Below, one piece after another: positions 13,024 to 21,539 of a DNA stretch of 36,220 bases. The notes under the pieces are model-generated. The model saw nothing but the letters and a program-made list of their open reading frames with translations, made no database searches and was not told the origin of the DNA. Position 1 is the stretch's first letter. Each line of letters begins with the position of its first letter. The DNA lies in assembly GCA_031127085.1 (NCBI GenBank), contig JARIEY010000011.1, positions 1 through 36,220 on the forward strand, read 5' to 3'. The translations under genes were made by a program, and so were the position numbers. The DNA comes from Gemmatimonadota bacterium. Lineage in GTDB: Bacteria; Gemmatimonadota; Gemmatimonadetes; Gemmatimonadales; Gemmatimonadaceae.

Positions 13024-14733
13024 TCAAAAACCGTAGCTGACGCGCAGGAACGTCGTGCCGGTGTGCGAAGGGATGCGTGTACCGCGGTCGGTCGTCGACT
13101 GGGACCTCTTCCAGGTCACCTTTAGTCCTCTCAGGGGCTCGGTATCAAGCTCCAACTCGACTCGGTGGTAGGACTGCACGTCAGCACCGCGCATGAAGAC
13201 CCCCGAGGCGTCCAATGGCGACATCAGGTCCCCTCCCACGTCCGCGGAGCCGACCGGATTCAGCCCATTTCGGATGCGCCGCGCACCGACCATGAAACGA
13301 GAACGCATCGGGAGCCATCGGGTCAGCCGCACCGCCCATTCGTCGCTGTTGGGACCGATGGCCGTCCCGAGCGGCTGTCCATCGACCACCCAAGCGCTCA
13401 GCTGCGTATAGTGCGTGTACGCAAACGGATCAGCGCGCGTATAGCCGACCCCTAATCGCACGTCGAACGGAAGACGCTGCTGCAGACCCACGGACCATAC
13501 GGCCTTCACATTCTCATCCTCGCGTCCGAGCGAGAACAGCCGCGACCACTTCCCGTCCAAGATGATGTCGATGAGCGCACTGGCGTAGACTTCAGTACCA
13601 GCGGTGGGCCGGTACACCGCATCAAAGCCGTTGATCCCGTTGTCATTATTCGTGGGGTCATCCTGATCAACGGAAGCGTAGATCGGATAGACCGGGTTCA
13701 CATAGCGCGGGTCCGCACCGCGACCGCCATAGACGACCATCTCGTAGCCGGTGAGCGTCAACTTCGGCGTCGGACTCCACGCGAGTCGATGCATGGCAAC
13801 CCACCGACCTGGCCGGACCCCCACACGCGCGACGTGGCCATCGTATGAGATTGTTGAGTCGAAGGTTGTGCCCGGCGCAGCGGGAAGCGCACCGTGCACA
13901 AATGTGTAGTGGATCTTCTCGGTACCGATCCGCATTCGCAGCTGCGTGATGTTCGGAGCGTCCGCTCGCAGTAGAATCGCGTCCGTCACGGCCGGCCCGT
14001 ATGACGCGAAACCTGTGCCGTAGTCGACCCGGAGGTTCTTGCGGGCGTACGACAGCCATCCCTCTGTATGCCATGCTCCCAGCGCCTTCTGCGACATCCG
14101 GTAGTTCCAATCACCGACGAAGCGCGAGTCCAACGCGAACAACTGCGTGGAACTTCCGTTGCGCGCCTCGCCCTTTTCAATCCCCACCGACGCCCCGAGC
14201 CCCATATCCGAGTTCACGAAGGCAGAGAATGCGCCCCAAGAGTGACTGAGATAGTGCGCCTGATCTCCGACAATCCGGTCATATGCGTTCCCGAGTCCAA
14301 CCGAAACGGCAATCGCGCCGCTGAATGACGAGTCGGGCAATCGTACCGCGAGGAGGTACGGATCCTTTCGTTGGCGAAGCGCCTGCAGCGTCGACGCGGG
14401 GATGTTGGTCGGCTCGACGGACCGGAAGAGGCCATTTTCCAGCAGCCGATCGAAGTCGAACTCATTCAGGAAATCGCGCAGCAGCCCTCGGTCCGTTGCC
14501 GACATCGCCGCCGAGTCTTTCGCGAGCGTCCGCAAATGACCGAGAATCACGTCACGCGACGTCGGCAGTGTCTCCCGGTCGAATGCTGACAGCCGCCCGA
14601 AGACTCGCTGTGTCCAGAGCCAGTCGTACACGCCGTGCATCGCCGGAACGATTGACGACTGTTGCCCCGTCGCCACGCGCGACGACAGAGCAATCAAAAG
14701 TGCGAGAATGGTCAGCCGGCACGGGCGGAACAT
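13024..14733 (-). CDS. Capsule assembly Wzi-like outer membrane protein
   Basis: Signal peptide MFRPCRLTILALLIALSSRVATGQQ; long beta-rich sequence ending in aromatic YGF; overall pattern of the capsule assembly Wzi family. ATG at 14733 within ORF 14904..13024. Confidence 0.65.
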   Translation of the reverse strand: MFRPCRLTILALLIALSSRVATGQQSSIVPAMHGVYDWLWTQRVFGRLSAFDRETLPTSRDVILGHLRTLAKDSAAMSATDRGLLRDFLNEFDFDRLLENGLFRSVEPTNIPASTLQALRQRKDPYLLAVRLPDSSFSGAIAVSVGLGNAYDRIVGDQAHYLSHSWGAFSAFVNSDMGLGASVGIEKGEARNGSSTQLFALDSRFVGDWNYRMSQKALGAWHTEGWLSYARKNLRVDYGTGFASYGPAVTDAILLRADAPNITQLRMRIGTEKIHYTFVHGALPAAPGTTFDSTISYDGHVARVGVRPGRWVAMHRLAWSPTPKLTLTGYEMVVYGGRGADPRYVNPVYPIYASVDQDDPTNNDNGINGFDAVYRPTAGTEVYASALIDIILDGKWSRLFSLGREDENVKAVWSVGLQQRLPFDVRLGVGYTRADPFAYTHYTQLSAWVVDGQPLGTAIGPNSDEWAVRLTRWLPMRSRFMVGARRIRNGLNPVGSADVGGDLMSPLDASGVFMRGADVQSYHRVELELDTEPLRGLKVTWKRSQSTTDRGTRIPSHTGTTFLRVSYGF

Positions 14734-14753
14734 GTGAACGATACTCCGGAAAC

Positions 14754-14762
14754 GGGGGGGGG
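14754..14762. repeat. Mononucleotide tract (G9 on plus, C9 on minus) just upstream of the Wzi-like gene ribosome-binding site
   Basis: Sequence aac-ggggggggg-cgg; on the minus strand C9-GTTTCCGGAGTATCGTTCAC-ATG. Confidence 0.85.
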
Positions 14763-15037
14763 CGGACCTGGAGTGAGCGCTTCGATGCGAGCGGATCTGA
14801 ACGACAAGAATACTCGCCCGTCGTGAAGGTGCTGGCAAGGAAGCGCCCACGCGGCAGCAACAGCACATCGCGCTCAACTGGCTGCGCACCGCGCAGACCG
14901 TCAACGCCGCCGCTACTCACTCGCGAATCTGATCCACCGTCTGACGTGACCCCCAACTCTGTACTGAGGATTATGACGGCCCGGTGGTTTCGGGCGCTCG
15001 TGGTTTCGGTCCGGTCTCTCTCGCAATAGGTTCCGGC

Positions 15038-15835
15038 ATGCAAACACCAGGATGGCCCGCACGTTTCGGTCTCTCCGCGCCGTGGGTGGCGATCTGCCTG
15101 ACTATTCAGGTGGCGCCACTGCCCGCCCAAGACGGCAAGGACACGCGATACAATCAGGAGACGGTCGCCATCATGCGGCGTGTGATGACGCCAACGGCGA
15201 ACGGGGTCGACGTGGGCGCATACAAGGGCGCACTCACGAAACCGATGCTCAAGATCGCGCCGCGCGGCACGCATATCGCCGTCGAGCCGCAGCCGGCCTA
15301 CGCACGACGCCTGCGCAAGCGGTTTCCCAAGGTTCGCGTGCTCGAAGTGGCACTCGGTGACACGATGGGCACGGTGGAGTTCGTGCAGGCACTCGACAGT
15401 CCCGCGCGCAGTGGCTTCCGGCGCACCGAGTACCCGACGGCCCGTGAACGCACGCGGACCATCAGCGTCCGAGTGGAACGACTCGACGACCTGGTCGCAC
15501 CGACGGCCCCCCTCAGCTTCATCAAGATCGACGTCGAGGGCGCTGAGTATCAGGTGCTTCGAGGTGCCAAGGCAACGATTCAACGTGACCGTCCTGTGAT
15601 CGTGTTCGAGTACGGACGGGCGGGGCGACAGGACTATGGCATCGAACCTGCCGCGATGTGGCAGCTGCTGCACATCGAACTCGGGATGGAAATCAGTCTC
15701 ATGCGGGACTGGCTGGATGGGCGTCCGGCCTTCACCGAGACGGACTTCACGCGTATGGTCGGATCAGGGGTGGAGTGGATGTTCGTCGCGCACCCGGCGC
15801 AGAGTTCGACCCCGTCGAACGGAGCGCCCCGCTGA
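15038..15835 (+). CDS. FkbM-family methyltransferase
   Basis: NGVDVGAYKGALTKPMLKIAPRGTHIAVEPQPAYARRLRKRF, SFIKIDVEGAEYQVLRGA. ATG at 15038 (ORF track uses GTG 14984). Confidence 0.85.
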   Translation: MQTPGWPARFGLSAPWVAICLTIQVAPLPAQDGKDTRYNQETVAIMRRVMTPTANGVDVGAYKGALTKPMLKIAPRGTHIAVEPQPAYARRLRKRFPKVRVLEVALGDTMGTVEFVQALDSPARSGFRRTEYPTARERTRTISVRVERLDDLVAPTAPLSFIKIDVEGAEYQVLRGAKATIQRDRPVIVFEYGRAGRQDYGIEPAAMWQLLHIELGMEISLMRDWLDGRPAFTETDFTRMVGSGVEWMFVAHPAQSSTPSNGAPR

Positions 15836-16986
15836 TGTCCACCGTGCGCGTGCGTCGGGCGGCCTCGCGCGGCGACCTCCGGGCGTTCATCGGCCTCCCC
15901 TATGAACTCTACGCCGGCCCCGAGTGCGCGAACTGGGTGCCGCCGCTGCGCGTGGCCGTTGCCGACGCGCTTGATGACCGGCGGAATCCGTTCTATCACA
16001 ACGCCGCCCGCGAGCTGTTTCTCGCTTTTGAAGGAGAACGCCTCGTCGGACGCATCGCGGCCATCGAGAACCGGGCGCACAATCAGTTTCATGAGGATCG
16101 CACGGGGTTCTTCGGGTTCTTTGACTGCATCAACGATCAGGCAGTCGCCTCGGCCCTGCTCGACGCCGCCGCGCAGTGGCTCGTAGAACGCGGCCTCGAG
16201 GTGATGTGGGGACCGATGAGCCCCAGCACCAATCACGAGTGCGGCCTGCTCGTCGATGGGTTCGAGCATCGGCCGACCTTCATGACGCCGTGGAACCCGC
16301 CGTACTACGCCGCATTGTGCGAAGCGTCCGGGTTGACAAAGTGCAAGGACCTGCTCGCCGTCTGGTTCTCCATCAAGGACGCCGATTTCCGTCCGCCGGA
16401 GTTGGTGACCCGGCTCGCGGACCGGGCGCTGCAGGGCGGGCGAATGACCTTTCGCGACGTGGACATCGCCAACTGGGATCGCGATGTCGGCATCTGCTGG
16501 GAGATCTACAACGAAGCGTGGGAGCGGAACTGGGGTTTCGTGCCGATGAGCCGAGAGGACTTTCTGCACGCGGCCAAGGATCTGAAACTTCTCCTGCGCC
16601 CCGACCTTTCGTTCATCGCCTATGTTGGCGAGACGCCGGCAGGCTTTATGCTCGCGTTGCCCGACTATAACGAGGCGCTGCGCTTCAACCGCAGCGGCCG
16701 CCTCTTCCCCTTTGGACTTGCTCGAATGCTCTGGTTCAAGCGACGCATGCGCACCGCACGCGTCTTCGCGCTTGGAACCCGCACCGCGTATCGCTCCCGA
16801 AGCATTCTTCCGCTCTTTACGTACGAGATCATGCGCCGGGGGCAGGCACTCGGCGGCGAGGGGGCTGAGGCTTCTTGGCTGCTCGAGGATAATCACCTCA
16901 TTGTGAAACCAATGCGCACCATGGGCGCCACCAACCGGATGCGGTGGCGCATCTATGAGCGACAGCTGGGCGGAGTGGGCGCGTGA
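15835..16986 (+). CDS. GNAT-like acyltransferase of the YghO / bacterial ceramide synthase-like type
   Basis: MSTVRVRRAASRGDLRAFIGLPYELYAGPECANWVPPLR...FYHNAARELFLAFEGERLVGRIAAIENRAHNQFHEDRTGFFGFFDC...MWGPMSPSTNHECGLLVDGFEHRPTFMTPWNPPYY. 1-nt TGATG overlap with FkbM gene. Start revised from ORF 15658. Confidence 0.65.
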   Translation: MSTVRVRRAASRGDLRAFIGLPYELYAGPECANWVPPLRVAVADALDDRRNPFYHNAARELFLAFEGERLVGRIAAIENRAHNQFHEDRTGFFGFFDCINDQAVASALLDAAAQWLVERGLEVMWGPMSPSTNHECGLLVDGFEHRPTFMTPWNPPYYAALCEASGLTKCKDLLAVWFSIKDADFRPPELVTRLADRALQGGRMTFRDVDIANWDRDVGICWEIYNEAWERNWGFVPMSREDFLHAAKDLKLLLRPDLSFIAYVGETPAGFMLALPDYNEALRFNRSGRLFPFGLARMLWFKRRMRTARVFALGTRTAYRSRSILPLFTYEIMRRGQALGGEGAEASWLLEDNHLIVKPMRTMGATNRMRWRIYERQLGGVGA

Positions 16987-18260
16987 ACCCGCGCCGGGTC
17001 GTCGTCACGGGCATGGGCGCCATCACGCCGTGTGGTGTGGGGCTCGAACCGACCTGGGCCGCCGTGACCTCGGGGCAAAGTGGCATTGCGGCCATCAGCT
17101 GCTTCGACGCGTCCGCGCTGACGACGCGCATCGCGGGCGAGGTGCGCGGCTTCGTCGCCGAAGACCATATGGACGGCAAGCTGGCGCGTCGACTGGGCCG
17201 ATATCAGCAGTTCGCCATGGCGGCGGGAGAGATGGCGATGCGTGACGCGGCGCTGGTTATCACGCCGCAGCAGGCGGAACGAGCGGCGGTGGTGGTCGGA
17301 TCATCCACGGGTGGTCTTTCGGAGGCCGAGGCGACGATACATGCCACCGGCCTGCGGGACCCGAAGGCCGTGAGTCCGTTCTTCATTTTGAACGTGCTGC
17401 CCAACGTTGCCGCCAGCTATCTGAGTATCCGTCACGGCATCAAAGGACCGAGTTGGTCGACCAACAGCGCCTGCGCGACCAGCGCACACGCGTTGGGTGA
17501 TGCAATGCGGATGATCCAACGCGATGAAGTGGACGTCGTGCTGGCCGGCGGAGCTGAGGCCCCTATTGGCTTCGTCTGCGTCGCCGGATTCGGGGCGTTG
17601 CGTGCGCTGTCGACTCGCAACCACGATCCCGAACGCGCAAGCCGTCCGTTCGATACCGATCGCGATGGCTTCGTGCTGAGCGAAGGCGCCGCCATGCTCG
17701 TCCTCGAGGATCTCGATCACGCGCGCGCGCGGGGCGCCCGCATCTACGCAGAGTTGGCTGGGTACGGCTCGACATCCGACGCGCACCACATCACGCAGCC
17801 AGCCCCCGGCCACGAAGGCTCGCAACGCTGCATGCGCGCCGCGCTACGCGACGCGCAACTCGCGCCGTCAGCGATTGACTACATCAATGCGCATGCCACC
17901 TCGACGCCACTGGGCGACGTGGCGGAGATCGCCGCCATCGAGGCGGTGTTCGGTGAGCACGCCAAGCGCGTCCCCGTGTCGTCCACCAAGTCGATGATGG
18001 GGCACCTGACCGGAGCGGCCGGTGCGGTCGAGGCGTGCCTGAGCGTCCTCGCGCTCACCACGGGCGTACTGCCACCGACCGTCAACCTCGATTCATGCGA
18101 TCCGGCGATCGGCATGGACTGTGTACCGCACCGCGCGCGGCGGCACGAGTGTGGCGCCGTCATGACGAACTCGTTTGGCTTTGGTGGCACCAACGCCGTG
18201 CTCGTGTTTACGCGAACACGCGATGAGATGCACGACCCGATGACACGGTCGATTCCGTAA
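16983..18260 (+). CDS. Beta-ketoacyl-ACP synthase II (FabF-like)
   Basis: VVVTGMGAITPCG; Cys in STNSACATSAHAL; His in INAHATSTPLGD and SMMGHLTGAAGAVEA; SFGFGGTNAVLVF. GTG start overlaps preceding stop. Confidence 0.93.
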   Translation: MNPRRVVVTGMGAITPCGVGLEPTWAAVTSGQSGIAAISCFDASALTTRIAGEVRGFVAEDHMDGKLARRLGRYQQFAMAAGEMAMRDAALVITPQQAERAAVVVGSSTGGLSEAEATIHATGLRDPKAVSPFFILNVLPNVAASYLSIRHGIKGPSWSTNSACATSAHALGDAMRMIQRDEVDVVLAGGAEAPIGFVCVAGFGALRALSTRNHDPERASRPFDTDRDGFVLSEGAAMLVLEDLDHARARGARIYAELAGYGSTSDAHHITQPAPGHEGSQRCMRAALRDAQLAPSAIDYINAHATSTPLGDVAEIAAIEAVFGEHAKRVPVSSTKSMMGHLTGAAGAVEACLSVLALTTGVLPPTVNLDSCDPAIGMDCVPHRARRHECGAVMTNSFGFGGTNAVLVFTRTRDEMHDPMTRSIP

Positions 18261-19768
18261 TGCGGCTGCGCCTCCCATCGATGCCGCCACGCGGGGCATC
18301 AATTCTTCTGACTATCGCAATCGCCGCACTGCTTGCACAGGTGGCCGACGCGATCGTTGCCGATCGGGCGATGTACGCCGATGGCGCCAACTTCTTTCTT
18401 GGTTGGCGTCTGGCCCCCGGTGACTGGATCATCGCATCCGATGCGAAGCATCCCCGGCTCTTCGTGAACGCGCTCAACCAAGGGCCCGCCATTCTGGCGC
18501 GCTTCGCGGGCGTAACGGATCTCAACGCCCTTCGCCTGTGGTTCGGCGCGGGATTGTTCGCGGCTCCGTTGCTCATCTTCGGTTGGTGCGTCGCACTCGG
18601 TGCGCGCGCGGCCGACTTCCGCGTGGCGCTGGCAATGGGTGCGGGGACCATCGCCGCTCTGATGCCGTCGCAGATCTTTATTCTCGAGCAGGCCATCACC
18701 ACCACGGCCCTCGCGTGGATGCTGTTGTCCTATCAGGTGCTGCCATTGCGGTGGCGGTGGTACGACATCGCTTTGGTCGCCACAGCGTCGTTCGTATTGC
18801 TACAATCGCACGAGACGATCCTCGTCGAAGGCACCATCCTGGGCCTGCTCGCACTTGAGGCCGTGCGGCTCTCCGGATGGCGGCAGACGAGCCGACAGAC
18901 CCTCTACGTGGGTGCCGTAGGCTTCGCGGTGGCGCTGCACGTGATCTGGTGGATGCACGAGCACCCAATCCTCTCGCAGACGTCGAATTTTCTCGGCCTC
19001 TGGTACGTGGCATTGCCGTGGGAGTTGTGGAGAAACAACGGCCGGCCCACACTGTTTTTGCTCGTGGTTGCGCCACTCGCGATTCTGGGCGCCATGCACG
19101 GAATGCCGACTCCGCTCGCTCGACGCTGGCGCCGCATCGCCGCGTGGGTGGGAGCGATCGGCGCCGCCACGATCCTTGCCGGAGCCCTCACGCCGTGGCT
19201 CAGTCCCGAGGCGGTGGCTCCCCGGGTGCAGTTCGACCTTCGCGTGCTGATCCCATTTGTCAGTGCGGCCTTCATGGCATTGGCGGGCGCGTGGGTATTG
19301 GCAGGACCGGATGCGCGGGCGGGCAAGCACACGACCCTGAAGGTCGCCATTGCGGTCGCGCTCCTGGGCGGTACCAGTTGGCAGTTCGCCAATACCGCTC
19401 AGTGGCGGCAGTTCGACGGCGCAGTTCGCACCGTGCTGACATCGTCGCCCGCCGGGGAGGTTGACCCGGAGCTCGTGCGCGAACTGCTCGTTCAGCGCGC
19501 GGCGCCGAATGCCTGGCGCATGCAGTGGGAGTGGGCGTGGGGCTTCCTTTCCCTGGCGCGCCTGGACCAACCGCGCGTCTCGGTCATTATCGTCCCCACG
19601 TCTGAGCGCCAGTCGTTTCGCTCGCCGCGCACGTCGCAGGATTCTCTCCATCTCCCGTGGCTGCGCTCCATTCCCCCCGATGGGGTCTACCGCTTAGATG
19701 CCCTCGCCGCGGCCTGCGCGCAGGGACGGTGCGGTATCGTGCCGGCACCGCCGCAATCGGTGCGTTGA
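18260..19768 (+). CDS. Polytopic membrane protein, paralog A
   Basis: Many TM segments; VADRAMYADGANFFLGWRL...LFVNALNQGPAILARFAGV. TAATG overlap with fabF-like gene. By-eye homolog of ORF 29313..30815. Confidence 0.8.
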   Translation: MRLRLPSMPPRGASILLTIAIAALLAQVADAIVADRAMYADGANFFLGWRLAPGDWIIASDAKHPRLFVNALNQGPAILARFAGVTDLNALRLWFGAGLFAAPLLIFGWCVALGARAADFRVALAMGAGTIAALMPSQIFILEQAITTTALAWMLLSYQVLPLRWRWYDIALVATASFVLLQSHETILVEGTILGLLALEAVRLSGWRQTSRQTLYVGAVGFAVALHVIWWMHEHPILSQTSNFLGLWYVALPWELWRNNGRPTLFLLVVAPLAILGAMHGMPTPLARRWRRIAAWVGAIGAATILAGALTPWLSPEAVAPRVQFDLRVLIPFVSAAFMALAGAWVLAGPDARAGKHTTLKVAIAVALLGGTSWQFANTAQWRQFDGAVRTVLTSSPAGEVDPELVRELLVQRAAPNAWRMQWEWAWGFLSLARLDQPRVSVIIVPTSERQSFRSPRTSQDSLHLPWLRSIPPDGVYRLDALAAACAQGRCGIVPAPPQSVR

Positions 19769-19770
19769 GC

Positions 19771-20472
19771 CTATCCGCCGAACATCGCCCGCGCTTTCGC
19801 TAAATCGTCGGGGAAGTCAATCTCTACCCACGGCGCGCCATCAGTTGGCACCGCCACGACCATCGTGTCGGCCAGCATCCGCGCCAGCGCATCCTCGTAG
19901 CCCCCGGCGGTCTCGCCCTGCGCGATCTGTGTCAGAATGGCGTGGCGCAGACGCCGGACCGAGGCCGCGCTGAGTTTGGCAAACCCAACCCACTCGCCCT
20001 GCGTCTCATACCCGTCCGCCGGGCCCCGACGCAGCGCGCGCACGCGAGCACCGTCGATGCCGGCCATATACTGCTCGTCCGTGAAGACCGTACCAACATC
20101 CACAAGCAATGCGTCCGGTCCTTCGGCGTGCACCAGCCGCGCGAGAAGCGTCGGGTCGAAAGCAACATCGCCGTCCAGCAGCAGCACATCACCGTCAACT
20201 ACGTCCAACCCGGTCGCGAGCGAGACCACGCTCCCTTCGGTGTAGCGCGCGTTGTCGAGCAGCGTCGGAGGCGCCTCGCGCGCGTCGACGTGCGCGCGGA
20301 TAAGGTCAGCCCGGTGGCCGACGACAATCGTCACCGGCAGGCCCAACGCCCCCAGCGCATCGAGGTATCGGTCGAGCAGCACCCGGTCACCGACGGTCGC
20401 CAGGCACTTGGGGGCGTCGTGCGCCAAGCCCAGCCGCGTCCCGCGGCCAGCGGCAAGAATGAGCGCCCTCAC
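19771..20472 (-). CDS. Nucleotidyltransferase, probable CTP:2-aminoethylphosphonate cytidylyltransferase (PntC/LicC-like)
   Basis: Intact ILAAGRGTRLGLAHDAPKCLATVGDRVLLDRYLDAL, LLLDGDVAF, WVEIDFPDDLAKA; ATGA overlap with the phnW stop. Confidence 0.82.
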   Translation of the reverse strand: MRALILAAGRGTRLGLAHDAPKCLATVGDRVLLDRYLDALGALGLPVTIVVGHRADLIRAHVDAREAPPTLLDNARYTEGSVVSLATGLDVVDGDVLLLDGDVAFDPTLLARLVHAEGPDALLVDVGTVFTDEQYMAGIDGARVRALRRGPADGYETQGEWVGFAKLSAASVRRLRHAILTQIAQGETAGGYEDALARMLADTMVVAVPTDGAPWVEIDFPDDLAKARAMFGG

Positions 20473-21539
20473 CGGCCGAGCACCGTCCGCATCTCACGCA
20501 GCAGCGCGTCGATGGCATCGTGGCGGAAGTGCCCGATGATCCCGAGCCGGAACGCGCGCTCCTTCAATGGCCCCTGTGCCGCGTAAATGCAGAGTCCCGC
20601 GCGCTTGAGCGGCGCGTGGAGCGCGTCATATGTCCACCCATCGGGCAAATGGCACGCCACGAGCGTGTTGCCGTACGCGTCGCGTGGCAGCAACAGCTGG
20701 ATGCCCATCGCCTCAAGACCGTCGAGCAGCCGCTGCATCAGCGACGCGTAGTGGGCCTGCCGCGCCGCGACCCCCTCGTCCAGCGTCTCCTGCAACGCCT
20801 CGCGCAGAGCGAACATCGCGTGCAGCGGTGGCGTGAAGGGAAACTCGCCGTTCACCTCCGCCGCGGCGTGCGCGGCCAGGTTGCTGTAGTGGGCGCCACG
20901 CTGCAGCTCAGCGGCGCGCCGCAGTGCAGGACTGGCGATGACGAAGGCCGCTCCCGGCACACCACGCAGGCACTTGTTCGCTGACCCAATCACGCCGTCG
21001 AGGTCCCACCCAGCGATGTCGATCGGTTCGCCAATGATACTGCTCACCGTGTCCGCCAACACCAGCACTCCTCGGCGCTTGGCCACCGCCGTCACCTCGC
21101 GCAGCGGATTGAGGCGGCCGGTCGCGGTCTCGTGATGCACCAGATACACCGCACCATATGCAGCACCATCCAGTCGCGCGCCAAGCGCATCGAGCGGAAT
21201 CGACTCGCCCCACCCTAAGCGCCACTCGTCGATGTCAACGCCGTGATGGCGTCCCATCGCCGACGCGCGCTCGCCATACGGTCCGTTCGCGATCACGAGC
21301 ACCTTACCCAGCGGGCGCGCCGCCGCAATGATGGCCTCGATCGCAACGGAACCCGAACCGCCCAGCAGCACAATCTCATGCGGTGCCGCGTCGTCCAAGC
21401 CTGTCACCAGACGGATGTCACGGCGGATCTCCGCCAGCAGCGCGCCAAACTCCGGCTCGCGGTGTCCGATATCCGGATGCAACAACGCGTGACGCACCCG
21501 TTCGGAGATGTTCGAAGGGCCGGGAGAAAAGAGGATCAT
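20469..21539 (-). CDS. phnW: 2-aminoethylphosphonate--pyruvate transaminase
   Basis: MILFSPGPSNISERVRHALLHPDIGHREPEF, LLGGSGSVAIEAII, PLP-lysine context GVIGSANKCLRGVPGAAFVIA. Start corrected to ATG 21539, overlapping the ppd stop (ATGA). Confidence 0.92.
   Translation of the reverse strand: MILFSPGPSNISERVRHALLHPDIGHREPEFGALLAEIRRDIRLVTGLDDAAPHEIVLLGGSGSVAIEAIIAAARPLGKVLVIANGPYGERASAMGRHHGVDIDEWRLGWGESIPLDALGARLDGAAYGAVYLVHHETATGRLNPLREVTAVAKRRGVLVLADTVSSIIGEPIDIAGWDLDGVIGSANKCLRGVPGAAFVIASPALRRAAELQRGAHYSNLAAHAAAEVNGEFPFTPPLHAMFALREALQETLDEGVAARQAHYASLMQRLLDGLEAMGIQLLLPRDAYGNTLVACHLPDGWTYDALHAPLKRAGLCIYAAQGPLKERAFRLGIIGHFRHDAIDALLREMRTVLGR

Noticed and set aside
15634-16896. 420-aa minus-strand ORF
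   Set aside because: Antisense to the GNAT-like gene; no recognisable domain and composition of a shadow ORF.
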